A DNA stretch of 64,000 nucleotides. Origin: Protopterus annectens. Lineage: Eukaryota > Chordata > Ceratodontiformes > Protopteridae. Positions 1 through 11,112 of the stretch are shown here, piece after piece. Location of the stretch: contig NC_056732.1 of NCBI RefSeq assembly GCF_019279795.1, forward strand, positions 1,079,835,366-1,079,899,365. The letters are read 5' to 3'. The position numbers and the translations under genes are program-made. Each line of letters begins with the position of its first letter. Within the stretch, counting starts at the first letter, position 1. The notes below the pieces were generated by a model, which was not told where the DNA came from, ran no database searches, and worked only from the letters and a program-made list of their open reading frames with translations.

Positions 1-1435
1 GTAAGCTACAAAAAGTTGTTCAGACTTCCTACTGGCCTTGGTTCTGCCCAGGTAGTAACGAAGTTGTCTGTGGATGTCCAAGGTATGCAACAGTCTTTCC
101 CCCTTGTTCTCAGGATTGGGGAAGAAAGCAGGCAGATGAATGGCTTGATTTAAATAAATCCTAGATACCACCTTTGGCATAAAAGTAGGGTTGGTCCTTA
201 ATGAAACCCTGTCTCTGTGAAAAATAATAAAGGGTGGTATTGCCATTAGGGCCCTGTAGCTCCGAAACCCTTCTTGCTGATTTAATTGCCAACAGGAAAG
301 CTGTCTTCCATGAGAGAAATTGCAAGTCAACTGAAGCTGCTGGCTCAAATGGAGGTAGAGTCAGTTTTTCTAGGACAAAATTGAGGTCCCAGGCTGGAAC
401 TGGGGCCTTTCTTGGTGGCTTAATGTTCTTGATTCCCCTGAGGAATTGCCTTAGTAAAGGGTGTGAAAAAACAGGAGGATCAGTGTTGTATCTAGCTGAA
501 ATAGCAGATGCATGTATCTTTATGGAAGAATATGAGAGTCCGTTCTTTAACATATCTGCCAAATATTCCAAGATGAGTGGGATGTTCAACAATGATGCAT
601 CATGTCCCTTGCTGGTATTCCAATTGCTGAATCTTTTCCACTTTGCTAAATAAACCTTTCTGGTGGATGGTCTTCGAGCCTCTGTTAGTATCCGCTGTAC
701 TTCCTGTAGATTTGGATGCACCGTTTCGAAGTTGTGTTGAGTCAGAAGTAGAGGCCATTGGGGAAGGGCCCACCTCCTGGTGTGACATATGCTCCGTAGT
801 AATGGGTACCAGTGTTGTCTTGGCCAGTCCGGAGCTATTATGATTCCCTTGGGTCTCTCTGCTTTGATCTTTAGTAATACTGAGGTCATCAGTGGCAGAG
901 GTGGAAATGCATAGATTGTTAGGAAGTTCCAGTTGAATGAGAGGGCATCTATTTTCCAAGCTTTTGGATGGCATGTCCTTGTGCAGAATTTTGGTAGAAG
1001 ATGGTTGAGATGAGAGGCAAATAGGTCCACTTCTGGCTTGACCCATGTCGAAGTGAGTTGTCTGAAGGCCTTCGGATGTAACCTCCACTCGTGTGGGTCT
1101 GTGAAATCCCTGCTTAGGCTGTCCGCCAACACATTGTCTTTTCCTGGGACAAACTGGGATTGTAACTGGATGTTTAGGCTCAGTGATTTCTCCCAAAGAT
1201 GCATTGTCAGTCTGCAAAGGGGGTAAGAGTGGGTGCCCCCTTGCTTGTTTATGTACCACATCACAGTGGTGTTATCTGTCCGTATCAGTAAATGGCCTTG
1301 CTGGAGTTGGTGTTGAAAAGCCTCGATGGCATGCATTACTGCCAGACTTTCCTTTTGGTTTATATGCAGATGTGTTTCCTTTGGAGACCATTGCCCTTGT
1401 ATACACCTGCCTTCCATGTGCACCCCCCCATCCAA
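1..1435 (-). pseudogene. Element A RNase H-MT-YR fused open frame
   Basis: One open frame covers 161-1435. It begins in the RNase H domain, including a TDNTTVMWYINKQGG motif and GKDNVLADSLSR. It then enters the MT-like domain (VDLFASHLN, PDWPRQHWYPLL) and runs straight into the YR N-terminal core-binding region (EARRPSTRK). In other copies MT ends with its own stop and YR is in another frame. Here an apparent deletion of about 60-70 bp fuses them. After SARRVSELQ, an extra base shifts the frame, and the true YR frame continues from about 240 to the window edge (FMPKVV, HRQLRYYL). The catalytic His-Arg and Tyr region is off the window. Confidence 0.8.
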
Positions 1436-2687
1436 GGTCTGAGGCGTCTGTGGTCATGGTCTGTGTTATCTGTGGTTTTTTGAATGACATACCTGTGTTT
1501 GCCTTGCTCACCGAGGCCCACCATAGGAATTCCTTTTGTAGGCATGGAATGAGCGGTATGATTGTCTCCAAGTTGTTGCTGTGTTGAGACCAAATACTTT
1601 TTAGGTACCATTGAAGCTTTCTCATGTGTAGTCTTGCTAATGGAACCAGGAGAATGCAGGATGCCATGTAACCCAGGGCCTGTAGGAATCTCCTTGCAGT
1701 CATCTGGGTGAGTTTTGCTAAACCTTTGAAGTAATGAGTTAACTTCTCTTGCTTGTCTTCTGTCAGGTAAGCCATCTGAGAGGCTGTGTCTAGTTTGGCT
1801 CCTAAGAAGATTATTTGCTGGGATGGCTGCAGTCTTGACTTTTGGAAGTTGACTGTGTATCCCAGAGCTTGAAGTAATCGTATGACATAATCCAGGTTTT
1901 TTGTCAACATCAATTTGTCATCCGCTTGTATGAGGCAGTCGTCCAGGTACGGGTAAATTTGTATCCCCTGGAGCCTGCAATGAGCAATTACTGAAGCCAG
2001 GCATTTTGTGAATACTCTGGGCGCAGTAGATAAGCCAAATGGCAATGCTGAGAATTGATGTTGCTCTGGCCCTGCAAGAAATCTGAGGTATCTTCTGCAG
2101 CTGTGTCTGATAGGGACATGCAGGTATGCCTCCTTGAGGTCCAGAGTAATCAGCCAAGACCCCTTGCCCAGCATGGGAAGAAGTTGCTGTAGAGTCAGCA
2201 TTTTGAAATGGTACTATGAGAAAGGTGTTTAATGTGGACAAGTCCAGTATTGGTCTCCATTGAGATTCTTTTCTTGGAACAAGGAACAGTCTTGAGTAAA
2301 ACCCCTGGTCTTGTTCTTGTTGTGGAACTCTTTCTATTGCTTTCATCCGAGTCAGCAGAGTGATTTGCTTGATAGCCTCTGCCCTCTGGTTTTGTGATAG
2401 GTTTGGCATGCCTTGTTTTCTTGGTAAGGTATGAAAATGAACCCTGTACCCTCGGTCTATAATGGCCAAAATCCATTTGTCCTTTGTCAGTCTGTGCCAA
2501 TTTTCTGCAACAGAGATAATTTCCCGCCCAAGGGAGCTTCTATTTGTTCCCTGGTAGGCGGTAGTAGAGGAAAGTCATTGAGATTGTGGTTGTGGGGCAG
2601 GTGAAACCCCTGCGTCACTTCTTTGGTTTCCTGGCTGCCATTGTCGTCTCCTGTAAGGGCCTCTGTATTGGCCTCTTCCTCGGCCAT
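1272..2687 (-). pseudogene. Element A reverse transcriptase-RNase H
   Basis: RT of the DIRS type. The N-terminus starts at 2687 inside the end of gag and in another frame. It contains FYSRLFLVPRK and RPILDLS, then LDLKEAYLHVPI, LPFGLSTAPRVF and the catalytic YPYLDD box near 1920-1960. A frameshift lies near 2205 and others near 2480. An expanded C run at about 1424-1430 breaks the frame at the start of RNase H (TTDASDLGWGG). Not translatable as one protein. Confidence 0.85.
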
Positions 2688-4379
2688 GTCTGTTCTTACC
2701 CCTTTGAAACTTTTCTGTATTAGGAAAGGACCAGTTTTTAGAAGACCAATTCCTACTGAATCTGGGGGGTTGAACCTGGAGGAAATCTTTCACCGTCAGA
2801 ACTGATTTTGCTTTTTCTTCGATGGTCTTTAACACATCCTTAGCACTGGCACCAAAAAGCTTGTTCTTTTCCAAAGGTGCATCCAGAAGTTTTGCTTTTA
2901 CATGATCTGGTAGAGGTTGATCTTTTAACCAAGCATGTCTACGAATGACTGCCCCTGTCATAGCTGCCCTACATGAAGCTTCCAGTGCATCATATCCACA
3001 CTGCAGGAAGTGATTGCTTACTTGCTGAGTGTTATGTACAGCTTCCTGCAAAGTCTTCCTGTCTAAAGGATCAGGAGTGGCTAAAGATTTTTGTAAATCT
3101 TCTAAAAGGTAATCCTGATATTGTAACATATGAAAAAGGCAATTTAAAGCTCTCATAGATAAGGTAGTGGATGTGTAAACCTTTTTGCCCCATCTCTCTA
3201 ATGATCTAGCCTCCCTGTTGGAGGGCAATGGATTTTTAGAGGTGGAGGCTGAAACTCCTTTAGGCCCCTGTGAAATAGTTTCCAAATCAGCAGAATGGGC
3301 CCTGAATAAATGGGAATGAGTTTCTGGGACCCTGTAATACCTGTCTGGCTTGGCTGGAGGCAGGGGGAAGAGAATCAGGGGTAGCACTAGAGTCAGAATA
3401 TAAATCATCCAGAACATCAAGTACAGGAGGAATAGCTAAGGGCCTGTGCTGGGGCTTCTTAAGGAAAGTCCTCAGGCGTTTCCTAGAATCAGAATATTCC
3501 TGACCTTGCCACTTGAAATGCTCCCTCATGGTGTGCAGAACTTCCCCAAAAGAAATATCCTCAGGAGGGGAGTCCGAGGGGATGGAATCTTCTGCATCCG
3601 AGTCCTCATAGGTCTGGAAGAGCTCTTCCTGGCTATCAGAGTGGACAGAGCCCTCAGAATCTTCATCTGAAGGAATAGGTTCAGAGGGTTCAACCTGGGG
3701 CCTTTTATCAGAAGGAGGCTGGGATCCTCTCTCAGGATGGGCCTGTGAACCTCTAATCATGGAAATTAAATCAGCAGCCATGGACATAATTTGTGTCTCT
3801 GGAGTAGGCTGAGGTAAGGATTTAGAAGTAAGATGCTTTGTTTTGCTGGCTGCCTTAGCCCTAGTGTAGGCCTTAATAGACATGGCCATAGGAGGCCTGG
3901 CAGCTCCACATGCAGGAGTGACCTTGTCTACAGCAATGGTCTCGGGCATTTCCTCGGTTTCGGTATCCGGAGGAAAATCGATAACTGGCGTCGGGAATCG
4001 GAGTCGTTGGTAATGCAGTGTCTTCGGTTCGGAGCAGTGGAGAAACCATCTCAGAGGGAACTGGAGCACTCGCGCTAGGTTTTGGCGTGGAGTCGGTGGT
4101 AGACACGGGCCGAGGATGTCGGTCCCGGTCTTTTCGCTTTTTGGGAGTTTGCGATGTCGGAAGATCCGACGCCATGGTGTAAGCAAATTTATCGGCAAAA
4201 AAGTCTTCGGCGAACTCCGCCCGGCGCCTGAGAGTGCGCTTGTTGAAGCGAACACAGGCTACACAGGCCGAGACGTCGTGGTCTGGGCCCAGGCAAGGAA
4301 GACAGTAAGAGTGGAAATCCTTATGAGGTATTTGTTTACCACAAGAAAGACAATTGTTAACTTTCAGTTATTTCTGACA
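2575..4379 (-). pseudogene. Element A gag-like ORF1
   Basis: ORF1 homologue, recognised by comparison with the intact copies in C and F. The start ATG at 4377-4379 is followed by an insertion of about 8 bp that shifts the Cys-rich N-terminus out of frame. The central acidic Ser/Glu-rich part and the conserved FGEVLHTMREHFKWQ motif are readable between about 3960 and 3370. A frameshift near 3370 leads to the C-terminal part: RYYRVPET, RRHAWLKDQ, DFLQVQPPRFSRNW and an Arg/Gly-rich nucleic-acid-binding tail. Function as a nucleocapsid-like protein is inferred from position and composition. Confidence 0.8.
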
Positions 4380-4400
4380 TCAGCTGAGGCAAGAAAAGGT

Positions 4401-4419
4401 CCCCAACGGGGTACTTAGC
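4401..4419 (-). other. Conserved leader hairpin, element A
   Basis: Plus-strand CCCCAACGGGGTACTTAGC lies just upstream of the gag start. On the element sense strand it forms a short CCCC-GTT-GGGG stem-loop. The same motif occurs at the same position in eight other copies. Confidence 0.6.
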
Positions 4420-4500
4420 TTTTTTGATGACTTTGGTATCGAACAATACAGGAGCTGACCGACCGGCACTTGCGAACTGCTTCTGCTTCGGGCACCGTGC

Positions 4501-4681
4501 GGCAAGAAAGACTGAAGAAAATGGCGTCGGCTGATGCTTATGTACTCCAGCCGCTCTGACGTCGGAGAGAAATGCGACATCAGCCGACGTCGGACCCAGA
4601 CTTTGGAATCCGGCCGACCGAGGGCTGCCTGAGGCAGGACAACCCACATGTTATGACTGCAGTTGCATTCTTGAAGGACAT
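4501..4681 (-). repeat. Right terminal repeat, element A
   Basis: Begins at GGCAAGAAAGACTGA and ends at GGACAT. It contains the GGAATCCGGCCGACCGA block shared with C, F and H. The TATA sequence present in other copies is altered here. Confidence 0.8.
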
Positions 4682-5748
4682 CTGCAGTGGCAAAGCCTGC
4701 CCTGGATTTAGAGTTGAGTGGCAGATAGTGCTTTGTAAAGGTGTGCACTGAACTCCAAGTAGCAGCCTCTAAAATGTCCTTGGTTGGTACTACTCTGATA
4801 AAGGCTGCTGAAGTGGCTGCAGCTCTGGTTGAATGTGGCCTAATACCCTTGGGCATTCGCTTGCCATGGTGTAAGTAGCAGAAACGAATGCAGTGGCCTA
4901 TCCACTTTGAAATAGTCTGCTTTGAGATAGCCTTTCCTTGTGATCCTGCAGCATATGCCACTAGTAATTGCTCTGTCTTTCTGAAAACTTTGGTTCTGTC
5001 CAAGTAGAATCTAAGCTGTCTGTGTACATCCAAAGAATGCAGAATTCTCTTCCCCTTGTTCTGTGGATTTGGACACCACCTTACGCATAAATGTTGGGTT
5101 TGTCCTAAGAGAGACCCTGTCTGGATAAAAAATGATAAAATGTTCCACAGCCATGAGTGCCTGTAGCTCTGAAACTCGTCTTGCAGAAGTTATTGCTAGG
5201 AGCAGAGCTGTTTTCCAAGATAAAAACTTTATATCAGCAGTAGCAGCCGGCTCAAAAGGAGGCAGGGTAAGTTTTTCCAAGACATAGTTGAGATCCCATG
5301 CTGGCATAGGTGATCTCCTTGGAGGCCTTACATTTTTGACTCCTCTGAGGTACTGCTTTAGTAAGGGATGAGAAAAGATCGGTGGCTCTGTATTGTAATG
5401 AGCCGAAACGGCAGAGGCATGAATTTTAATAGATGAAAAAGATAGGCCTTTGTCCAGCACCTCAGTTAAGTATTGCAAAATCTGAGGAATATTTGGCACA
5501 GCTGTAGCAGTTCCTTGTGCCTGGTTCCAAGCACAGAATCTCTTCCATTTTCCAGCATAAGATTTTCTAGTACTATGCCTTCTGACTTCCAAAATGACAT
5601 CCATCATAGCTTTCCTGAGAGGTGTGTTTTGTATGACTACATTATCCGCCATGCTGCCAGGTTTAAAGTCCTGAGTTGGCTGTGCAGGATCTGATTGTTT
5701 TGCTGGGACAGTAGATGAGGTATTTGAGGTAAGGTTCAAGCTGGGCAT
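4682..5748 (-). pseudogene. Element B tyrosine recombinase
   Basis: Tyrosine recombinase, the enzyme that would integrate the circular DNA intermediate. The N-terminal core-binding region (STRKSYAGKWKRF, SSIKIHASAVSAHY) and the first catalytic Arg in SARRVSELQ are at about 5748-5040. A frameshift near 5030 precedes the C-terminal half (SKQTISKWIGH, HSTRAAATS, VHTFTKHY), which carries the His-x-x-Arg and the nucleophile Tyr. The reading frame then runs out of B into element A at 4681, so the open frame 4380-5033 is a chimera. Confidence 0.85.
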
Positions 5749-5751
5749 TGA

Positions 5752-6318
5752 GACAAGTTCCTTAGTACTGGATACCAGTACTGGCGGGGCCAGTCTGGGG
5801 CAATTAGTATCATCTTTGGCTTCTCCTGTCTGACCTTGAGGAGTACCTTGGGGTGGAGAGGAAGTGGGGGAAAGGCATATACCGATAGGTTTTTCCAGCT
5901 GATAGGGCGCCCACTTTCAATGCTTGTCTGTGATAAATCCTTGTGCAGAATCTTTTTTAGTTGGTAGTTGAGGGGAGGTGAATAGATCTATGCCCGGGCA
6001 TCCCCATTTCCTTGTTATCATGCTGAAGACTTGTGGATCCAGCTGCCACTCGTGGGGATCCATGAGGTTTCTGCTTAGTTCGTCTGCCAGAGTATTTTTC
6101 CTTCCTGGCAGGAATTGTGCCTGCAGATGTACTTGGTAAGTCAATGCTGTGTCCCACAAAGTCATGGCTAGTCTGCAAAGGGGGAAAGAATGTGTGCCCC
6201 CCTGCTTGTTTATATACGACATGACTGTGGTGTTGTCTGTCTATCAGTAGTTGTCCCAGATGAAGTAGGTCCTTGAAGGCTGTCAGGGCATTTTGAACAG
6301 CTAGCATCTCTTTTTGAT
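5752..6318 (-). pseudogene. Element B RNase H C-terminus and MT-like domain
   Basis: Contains YINKQGGTHSFPLCRL, GRKNTLADELSRN and CPGIDLFTSPQLP. These are the RNase H end and the start of the MT-like domain seen in all copies. The domain is frameshifted in several places. Upstream sequence is cut by the LINE at 6319 and resumes at 9894. Confidence 0.75.
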
Positions 6319-9300
6319 TGATTTATTTTATATTTATTTGCATTTGTTTAACCAGGATAGTCCATTGGGCTCAAGAACCCGTTTTCAATGGAGTCCTGGG
6401 GAGAAAAGCTCCACATACATATTTAACAGAGAATGAGGATATACATAGACATTACATGGGGTTCAACATGAGAAAAGTACCAAGTACAGAGGAAATACAT
6501 ATACATTTGATGGGGTAAAACATAGTACAATTTACGTAATAAAACGTGCAGAGAACAGCTGAAACAAGGCAATAAGAGTTGCACCAAATTTATAAAAACA
6601 AAATTTTTTTTTTTTTTTTGTATTTATATAGAGAGAGAGAGTTAGTGTAGTATACAGGTAGGCCAAGGGTAATGCTGCCTGGTGTTCGTATAGTCAGAGC
6701 TGAAAGAGTTACTAGATGAAATAGTAGGTTATGAAGGGTGAGAGCAGGAGCATTGCCATGTGGAGGATAGATAAGAGTGGAGTGATTTTTTGAAGGATGG
6801 GAGGCTTGTGATGGTACGAATAGAGGGAGGAAGGGAGTTCCATGAGCGTGCTAGAGAGAAGGACAGGAGGTTTTGTCCAGGAGGGTGGTGGGATCTATGT
6901 ATTTCTATGAGGTTTTGATTGTTTGATCTTAGCTGTCTTTGTGTGTGGTGCATTTTAAAGGTAGAAGAGAGTGAGGGGCAGAGGGATGGCTGGAAAATCA
7001 GTTTGTGAGCATATGTGAGTTGGGTATATGAGAGGTAGTTGGGTAGTTCTAACCATTTTAGTTTGTGGAGTGGTTCACAGTGGTGTGTAGATGATTTGTT
7101 AGAAGTGGCAAATTTGGCAATTTTATTGTAACAAGAGGATAGTTTGGTTTTGTGGGAAGATTGGAGGTTAGTAAGAAGGGGTGCTCCATAGAGAAGGGAG
7201 GGTAAGAGAAATGTAGTTGAGAGTGTAATCTTGGTAGCTGGGCTGAGAAAGCGATTATGACGGTAGAGCATTCCAAGTTGATGTGTTTTTTTTATGTTCT
7301 TTAGCAGATGGGAGTGGAATTTAAACTGGTCATTGATTTGGACTCCTAATAGTTTGGTTTCTGATACAAGCTCAAGGGGAATGTTATTATGGCTGTAGAT
7401 GGAGAATGATTTAAGATCGATGTTAGTATTTTTTGAAAGAGTAAATATCATGAGTTTGGTTTTAGTAGCATTAAGGGCTAGATGGTGGTCTTTCATCCAA
7501 TTTTCAGTGGTGGAGAAGGCATCCTGGGTAAGCTTTAGTAGAGTTGGTATGGACGAGGCAGTGCAGATGATTGTGGAATCATCTGCATATTGAATAATAT
7601 TAGCTTGAGGGATAGCGTGGTAAAAGTCATTAATGAAAATATTGAAGAGAAGGGGGCCCATGGAGCCTTGTGGGACACCTGTAGGGGTATTTAGAAAGGA
7701 GGAAGTGGCTTTTTTCCATTTGACTGCTTGTTGTCTGTTGGAGAGATAGCTGTTAAACCAGTGGAGTGAAGTGAGAGAAAGGTTTAGATTAGATAGTTTA
7801 GTAAGAAGTAGGTCATGGGATATAGTATCAAAGGCCTTGGAAAGATCAAGAAGAGTGGTAGATACAATGAGTCCAGAATCCCTAGCTTTGTTAACAGTTT
7901 TGAGGAAAGATAGAAGGGCTGTCATAGTACTATGATGGGGTCTGAATCCGTGTTGGGTGGGGGTTAGTTGATTGTTGTCCAAGAGGTGGGGAAGGAGTTG
8001 AAGGTGGATACATTTCTCCAGGACTTTAGAAATGGGAGAGAGGATGGCTATAGGACGAAAATTGGAGATGCTAGTATTATTTCCACCTTTGTGTAGAGGA
8101 ATAATATAGGCTTTCTTCCAGGATTCGGGAACAAGACCTTCTTGGATAGAGTGATTGATGAGGATGCTGATAGGGAGGGCAATGGCATCGGCAGCTATAC
8201 TGAGATAGTATGAGGGAATGTCAGGGGCATTGGTGCCTGGTTTTAATTTCTGTAGGAGTTTTCTTATGGTAGAAGTAGGAGTAGGTTTAATTGAAAAAGG
8301 GTGTGATTGAGGTGGGGATGAATGGGACAAAGGAGAAGGAGGGGGAGATTGAGGTGAGGGTGAATGAGACAAAGGAGTTGGAGGGGGATGTTGGTTGGCA
8401 GAAGAGGAGGTATTAGGTGAATTGTGTGTAAAAGAGGAAGTAAGTTTAGAAATAGAGTCTATGAAGAAACAATTGAATTGGGTAGCAAGATCTATGTCTT
8501 GTGAGTCTGGGCTGGGGTTTGGGTTTTCTATAGTACCAGGTTTTAAGAGTGAATTTATACTTGCCCAGAATTTTCGTGGGTTAGTTTTAGGATTGTTTTG
8601 AAGGTGGATAAAGTAATTTTTCCAGTCTATTGAGATAAGTTTTTTCACTGAGTTACGTATAGTTTTGTATTGATTGAGGTTTGATGTAGATTTGTTTTTC
8701 TTGTATTGTGTCCATGTTTTGTCTCTGAGTCGCATGGAAGTAATTGTATTTTTTTTGTTAGCCAGGGGGCTGCTTTCCTTTTTATTCTTTTGGTTATTAT
8801 GGGAGCATGATTATTTAGGATGTTTAGGAAGGTAGTGTTAAAGTGGGATACTGCATTTTCGAGTGGTAGGGTTTTTAAGGGAGTCCAATTAATAGATTTA
8901 AGGTTACTGGAAAAAGCTTCAGGGTTGAAGTTTTTATGGAATCTGGTAGTTATGTAATTGTGAGTAACTTGTAGGGGAGTTGGAAGACGTGTAGTGAAGA
9001 TGGGAAGATGATCACTGAGGGGGTCAGGAAGGGTTCCACTGTCAGGGTAGTTATGGGGATGGGAGACTAGAATCCAGTCTAAGATGTTGCCCCTTGAGAA
9101 GTCCTTGGATGGCCTAGTTATTGTGTTGATTAATTGAGAGTATTTGAAAAGGTTGATGTTGAGGGGGTGTGTAGGTGACTGTATGGAGGACCAATTAATG
9201 TTGGTATCTCCCACGATTATAGTTTCATTATTAATGTTACTTGATAGCCAGGAGAGGATGTTTTCAAGTATTGGGATATCTCCAGGGGTATGTAGAGAGA

Positions 9301-9893
9301 GGCTCTAGAAATGGATTTGTGTGTATTTAGTTGGAGATGAGCTAGTAGTAGTTCTGTATTAGAAAACTGGGGAATGGTTTTGTTGTAGGGTGTTAGGCAT
9401 AGGGAGGATGCATAGAGTAGGGCTACTCCACCACCCTTTTTGTAGGGTCTGTCTGATCTAATGATTGAGTAGTTTGGTGGTAATATCTCGGCATCCTTAA
9501 TGTGGGGTTTTAGCCAGGTTTCAGAAATGGTTAAGATGTCAGGTTTGTTATAGAATATCCATGCATGAAGGTTAGGGATTTTGTTTGCTACGCTTTGTGC
9601 ATTAAGAGAAGTGAATAGGATGGATTTATAATTTGAGGAGTGGTGTGGACCTGGGTTAGGGTGTATATCACCAGATAAAAGTATTGAAGTTAGAAGTTTG
9701 GTTAGTAAGAAGAGGTATTTGGGTTGTTTAGTTTGAATAGAGTGGGTGGAAGGATTAGAGGGGGATATGAAGAATAGGGAGGGTGTGATGATTTTATGAG
9801 GAAGGATAATTTTACAGTGGAAACATAGGTTGTTGCAGAGGGGTAGAGGTTAGGAGAGATGTGGTTATTGTAGTGAGATAAGTTATGTTGATA
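6319..9893 (-). mobile_element. L2/CR1-like LINE inserted in element B
   Basis: Non-LTR retrotransposon on the minus strand. From the right it has a short Pro/Ser/Tyr-rich leader, a GDIHPNPGP motif, an apurinic endonuclease domain and an RT domain. The 3' tail ends in TAAATAAA-like A/T repeats at about 6319-6350. Both sides match a continuous RNase H gene in D and G, so the LINE inserted in B, with a loss of roughly 7 bp of target. The RT motifs and short A/T-repeat tail place it in the CR1/L2/Jockey superclade. I cannot resolve the clade. No ORF1 is recognised. Confidence 0.85.
6729..9700 (-). pseudogene. LINE ORF2: endonuclease and reverse transcriptase
   Basis: The endonuclease region (about 9640-8800) shows SLNAQSV, DILTISETWLKPHI, KKGGGVALL, LDWILVSHPH and LSDHLP. 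It is broken by stops and frameshifts upstream of 9214, and again near 8700. The RT region 6729-8735 is a single open frame of 668 codons. Its motifs are IIPLHKGG, NFRPIAILSP, LLDLSKAFDTISHDLL, GVPQGS and QYADDST, with the catalytic YADD at about 7574-7594. The C-terminal SFSLARSWNSLPPSIRT is typical of the superclade. RT is nearly intact, but ORF2 as a whole is not. Confidence 0.85.
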
Positions 9894-11112
9894 CATTTGG
9901 TTTGAGGTCCATGTGCCCTGAATGCATCTTCCTGCCATGTGGGCCCCCCCAGGCATAATCTGATGCATCCATTGTTAGTGTCTGCCTGGCAGGGTGTAAT
10001 GTGAATGACTGTCCCTTGTTTTGGTGACAAGCCTTTGTCCACCATCGAAACTCCTGTTGCAGGCAGGGAATGAGAGTAATCATAGTTCCCAGGCTGTGGC
10101 AATGTCGAGTCCAAACACTTTTTAGGTACCACTGAAGTTTCCTCATATGCAGTCTTGCATATGGAATTGATAGGACGCAGGATGCCATGAAGCCCAAAGC
10201 CTGATGAATTTTTCTTGCAGGTAACTGGGTCTTTGTTTCCAACATTTTGAAATAGGTAGTCAGTTGCCTTTGTTTGCCTGGCATGAGATAAGCCATCTGG
10301 GCAGTTGTATTTAAGCTTGCAGCCAGGAATATTATCTCGAGAGGGTACTAGTTTTGATTTCTTTTCGTTGACTGTGTACCCTAGGCATGTTAGAAGCCTT
10401 TTCACAAATGCCAGATGCTGTAGAAGAATGTTCTTGTTCTCTGCTTGAATTACACAGTCGTCCAAGTAAAGATATATTTGTATTCCTCTTTGTCTGCAAA
10501 ATAGAATTTTGTAAAGACCCTGGGTGCAGTAGATAAGCCAAAGGGCAGTGCAGAGAACTGGTAGTGCATTGAGCCAGCCTTGAATCTAAGGTATCTTCTG
10601 CATATTTGTCTAAAGTCACAAGCCAAGCATTCCTGCCCAGCATGGGCAGAAGCTGCTGCAAAGTCAACATCTTGAATTTTGGTATATCCAGGAATGTGTT
10701 CAGAAGAGAGAGGTCCAGTATTGGCCTCCAGGCCTTGTCCTTTCTGGGTACCAAGAACAGTCTAGAGTAAAATCCTTGTCTCTGCTCTTGTTATGGTACT
10801 TGTTGAATGGCCAACCATGTCCATGAGGGATGAGACTTGTTTTTGTGCCTCTGCCCACTGATTTTTGGCAGATCTGGCCAGCCATTTGCCTTTGGCAGGG
10901 TATGGAAATGGAACTTGTAGCCTTGTGACATGGTATTTAGGACCCACTTGTCCTGGGTTATGATGTGCCAATTTTGAGAAAAAAGTGCTAATTTTCCCCC
11001 TAAGGGTGCTGCTGGGAGACAAGTGCTTGGTGCAGGCAGGGGAAGTCATTAGGACCGTTTCCTGTATGGTTGTGATTAGTCTTTTCCAACTTTGGAGGTA
11101 GAAGCACCCCAT
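9894..11112 (-). pseudogene. Element B reverse transcriptase and RNase H N-terminus
   Basis: The RT N-terminus is read from about 11112 (PAKGKW, QNQWAEAQKQ). It is followed by RPILDLSLLNTFL, LTLQQLLPMLG and the YLDDCVIQ catalytic box near 10440-10480. RNase H begins with TMDASDYAWGGPHG near 9960. An expanded C run at about 9944-9950 and several other indels break the frame. The segment ends at the LINE junction. Confidence 0.82.

Larger units (their letters stand above)
1..4681 (-). mobile_element. DIRS-like element A (3' end off window)
   Basis: Minus-strand DIRS-type retrotransposon whose YR C-terminus, ICR and left terminus lie before the window. From the right it contains a terminal repeat, leader hairpin, gag, RT, RNase H, MT-like domain and the N-terminal half of YR. 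Its right end is GGACAT followed by C and directly abuts the YR gene of element B. The flank CTGCAGTGGC matches the AA^CTGCAG site at the same place in the YR genes of D and G, so A appears to be inserted into B. All three genes carry frameshifts. The TATA position in its right repeat has also decayed. Confidence 0.9.
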
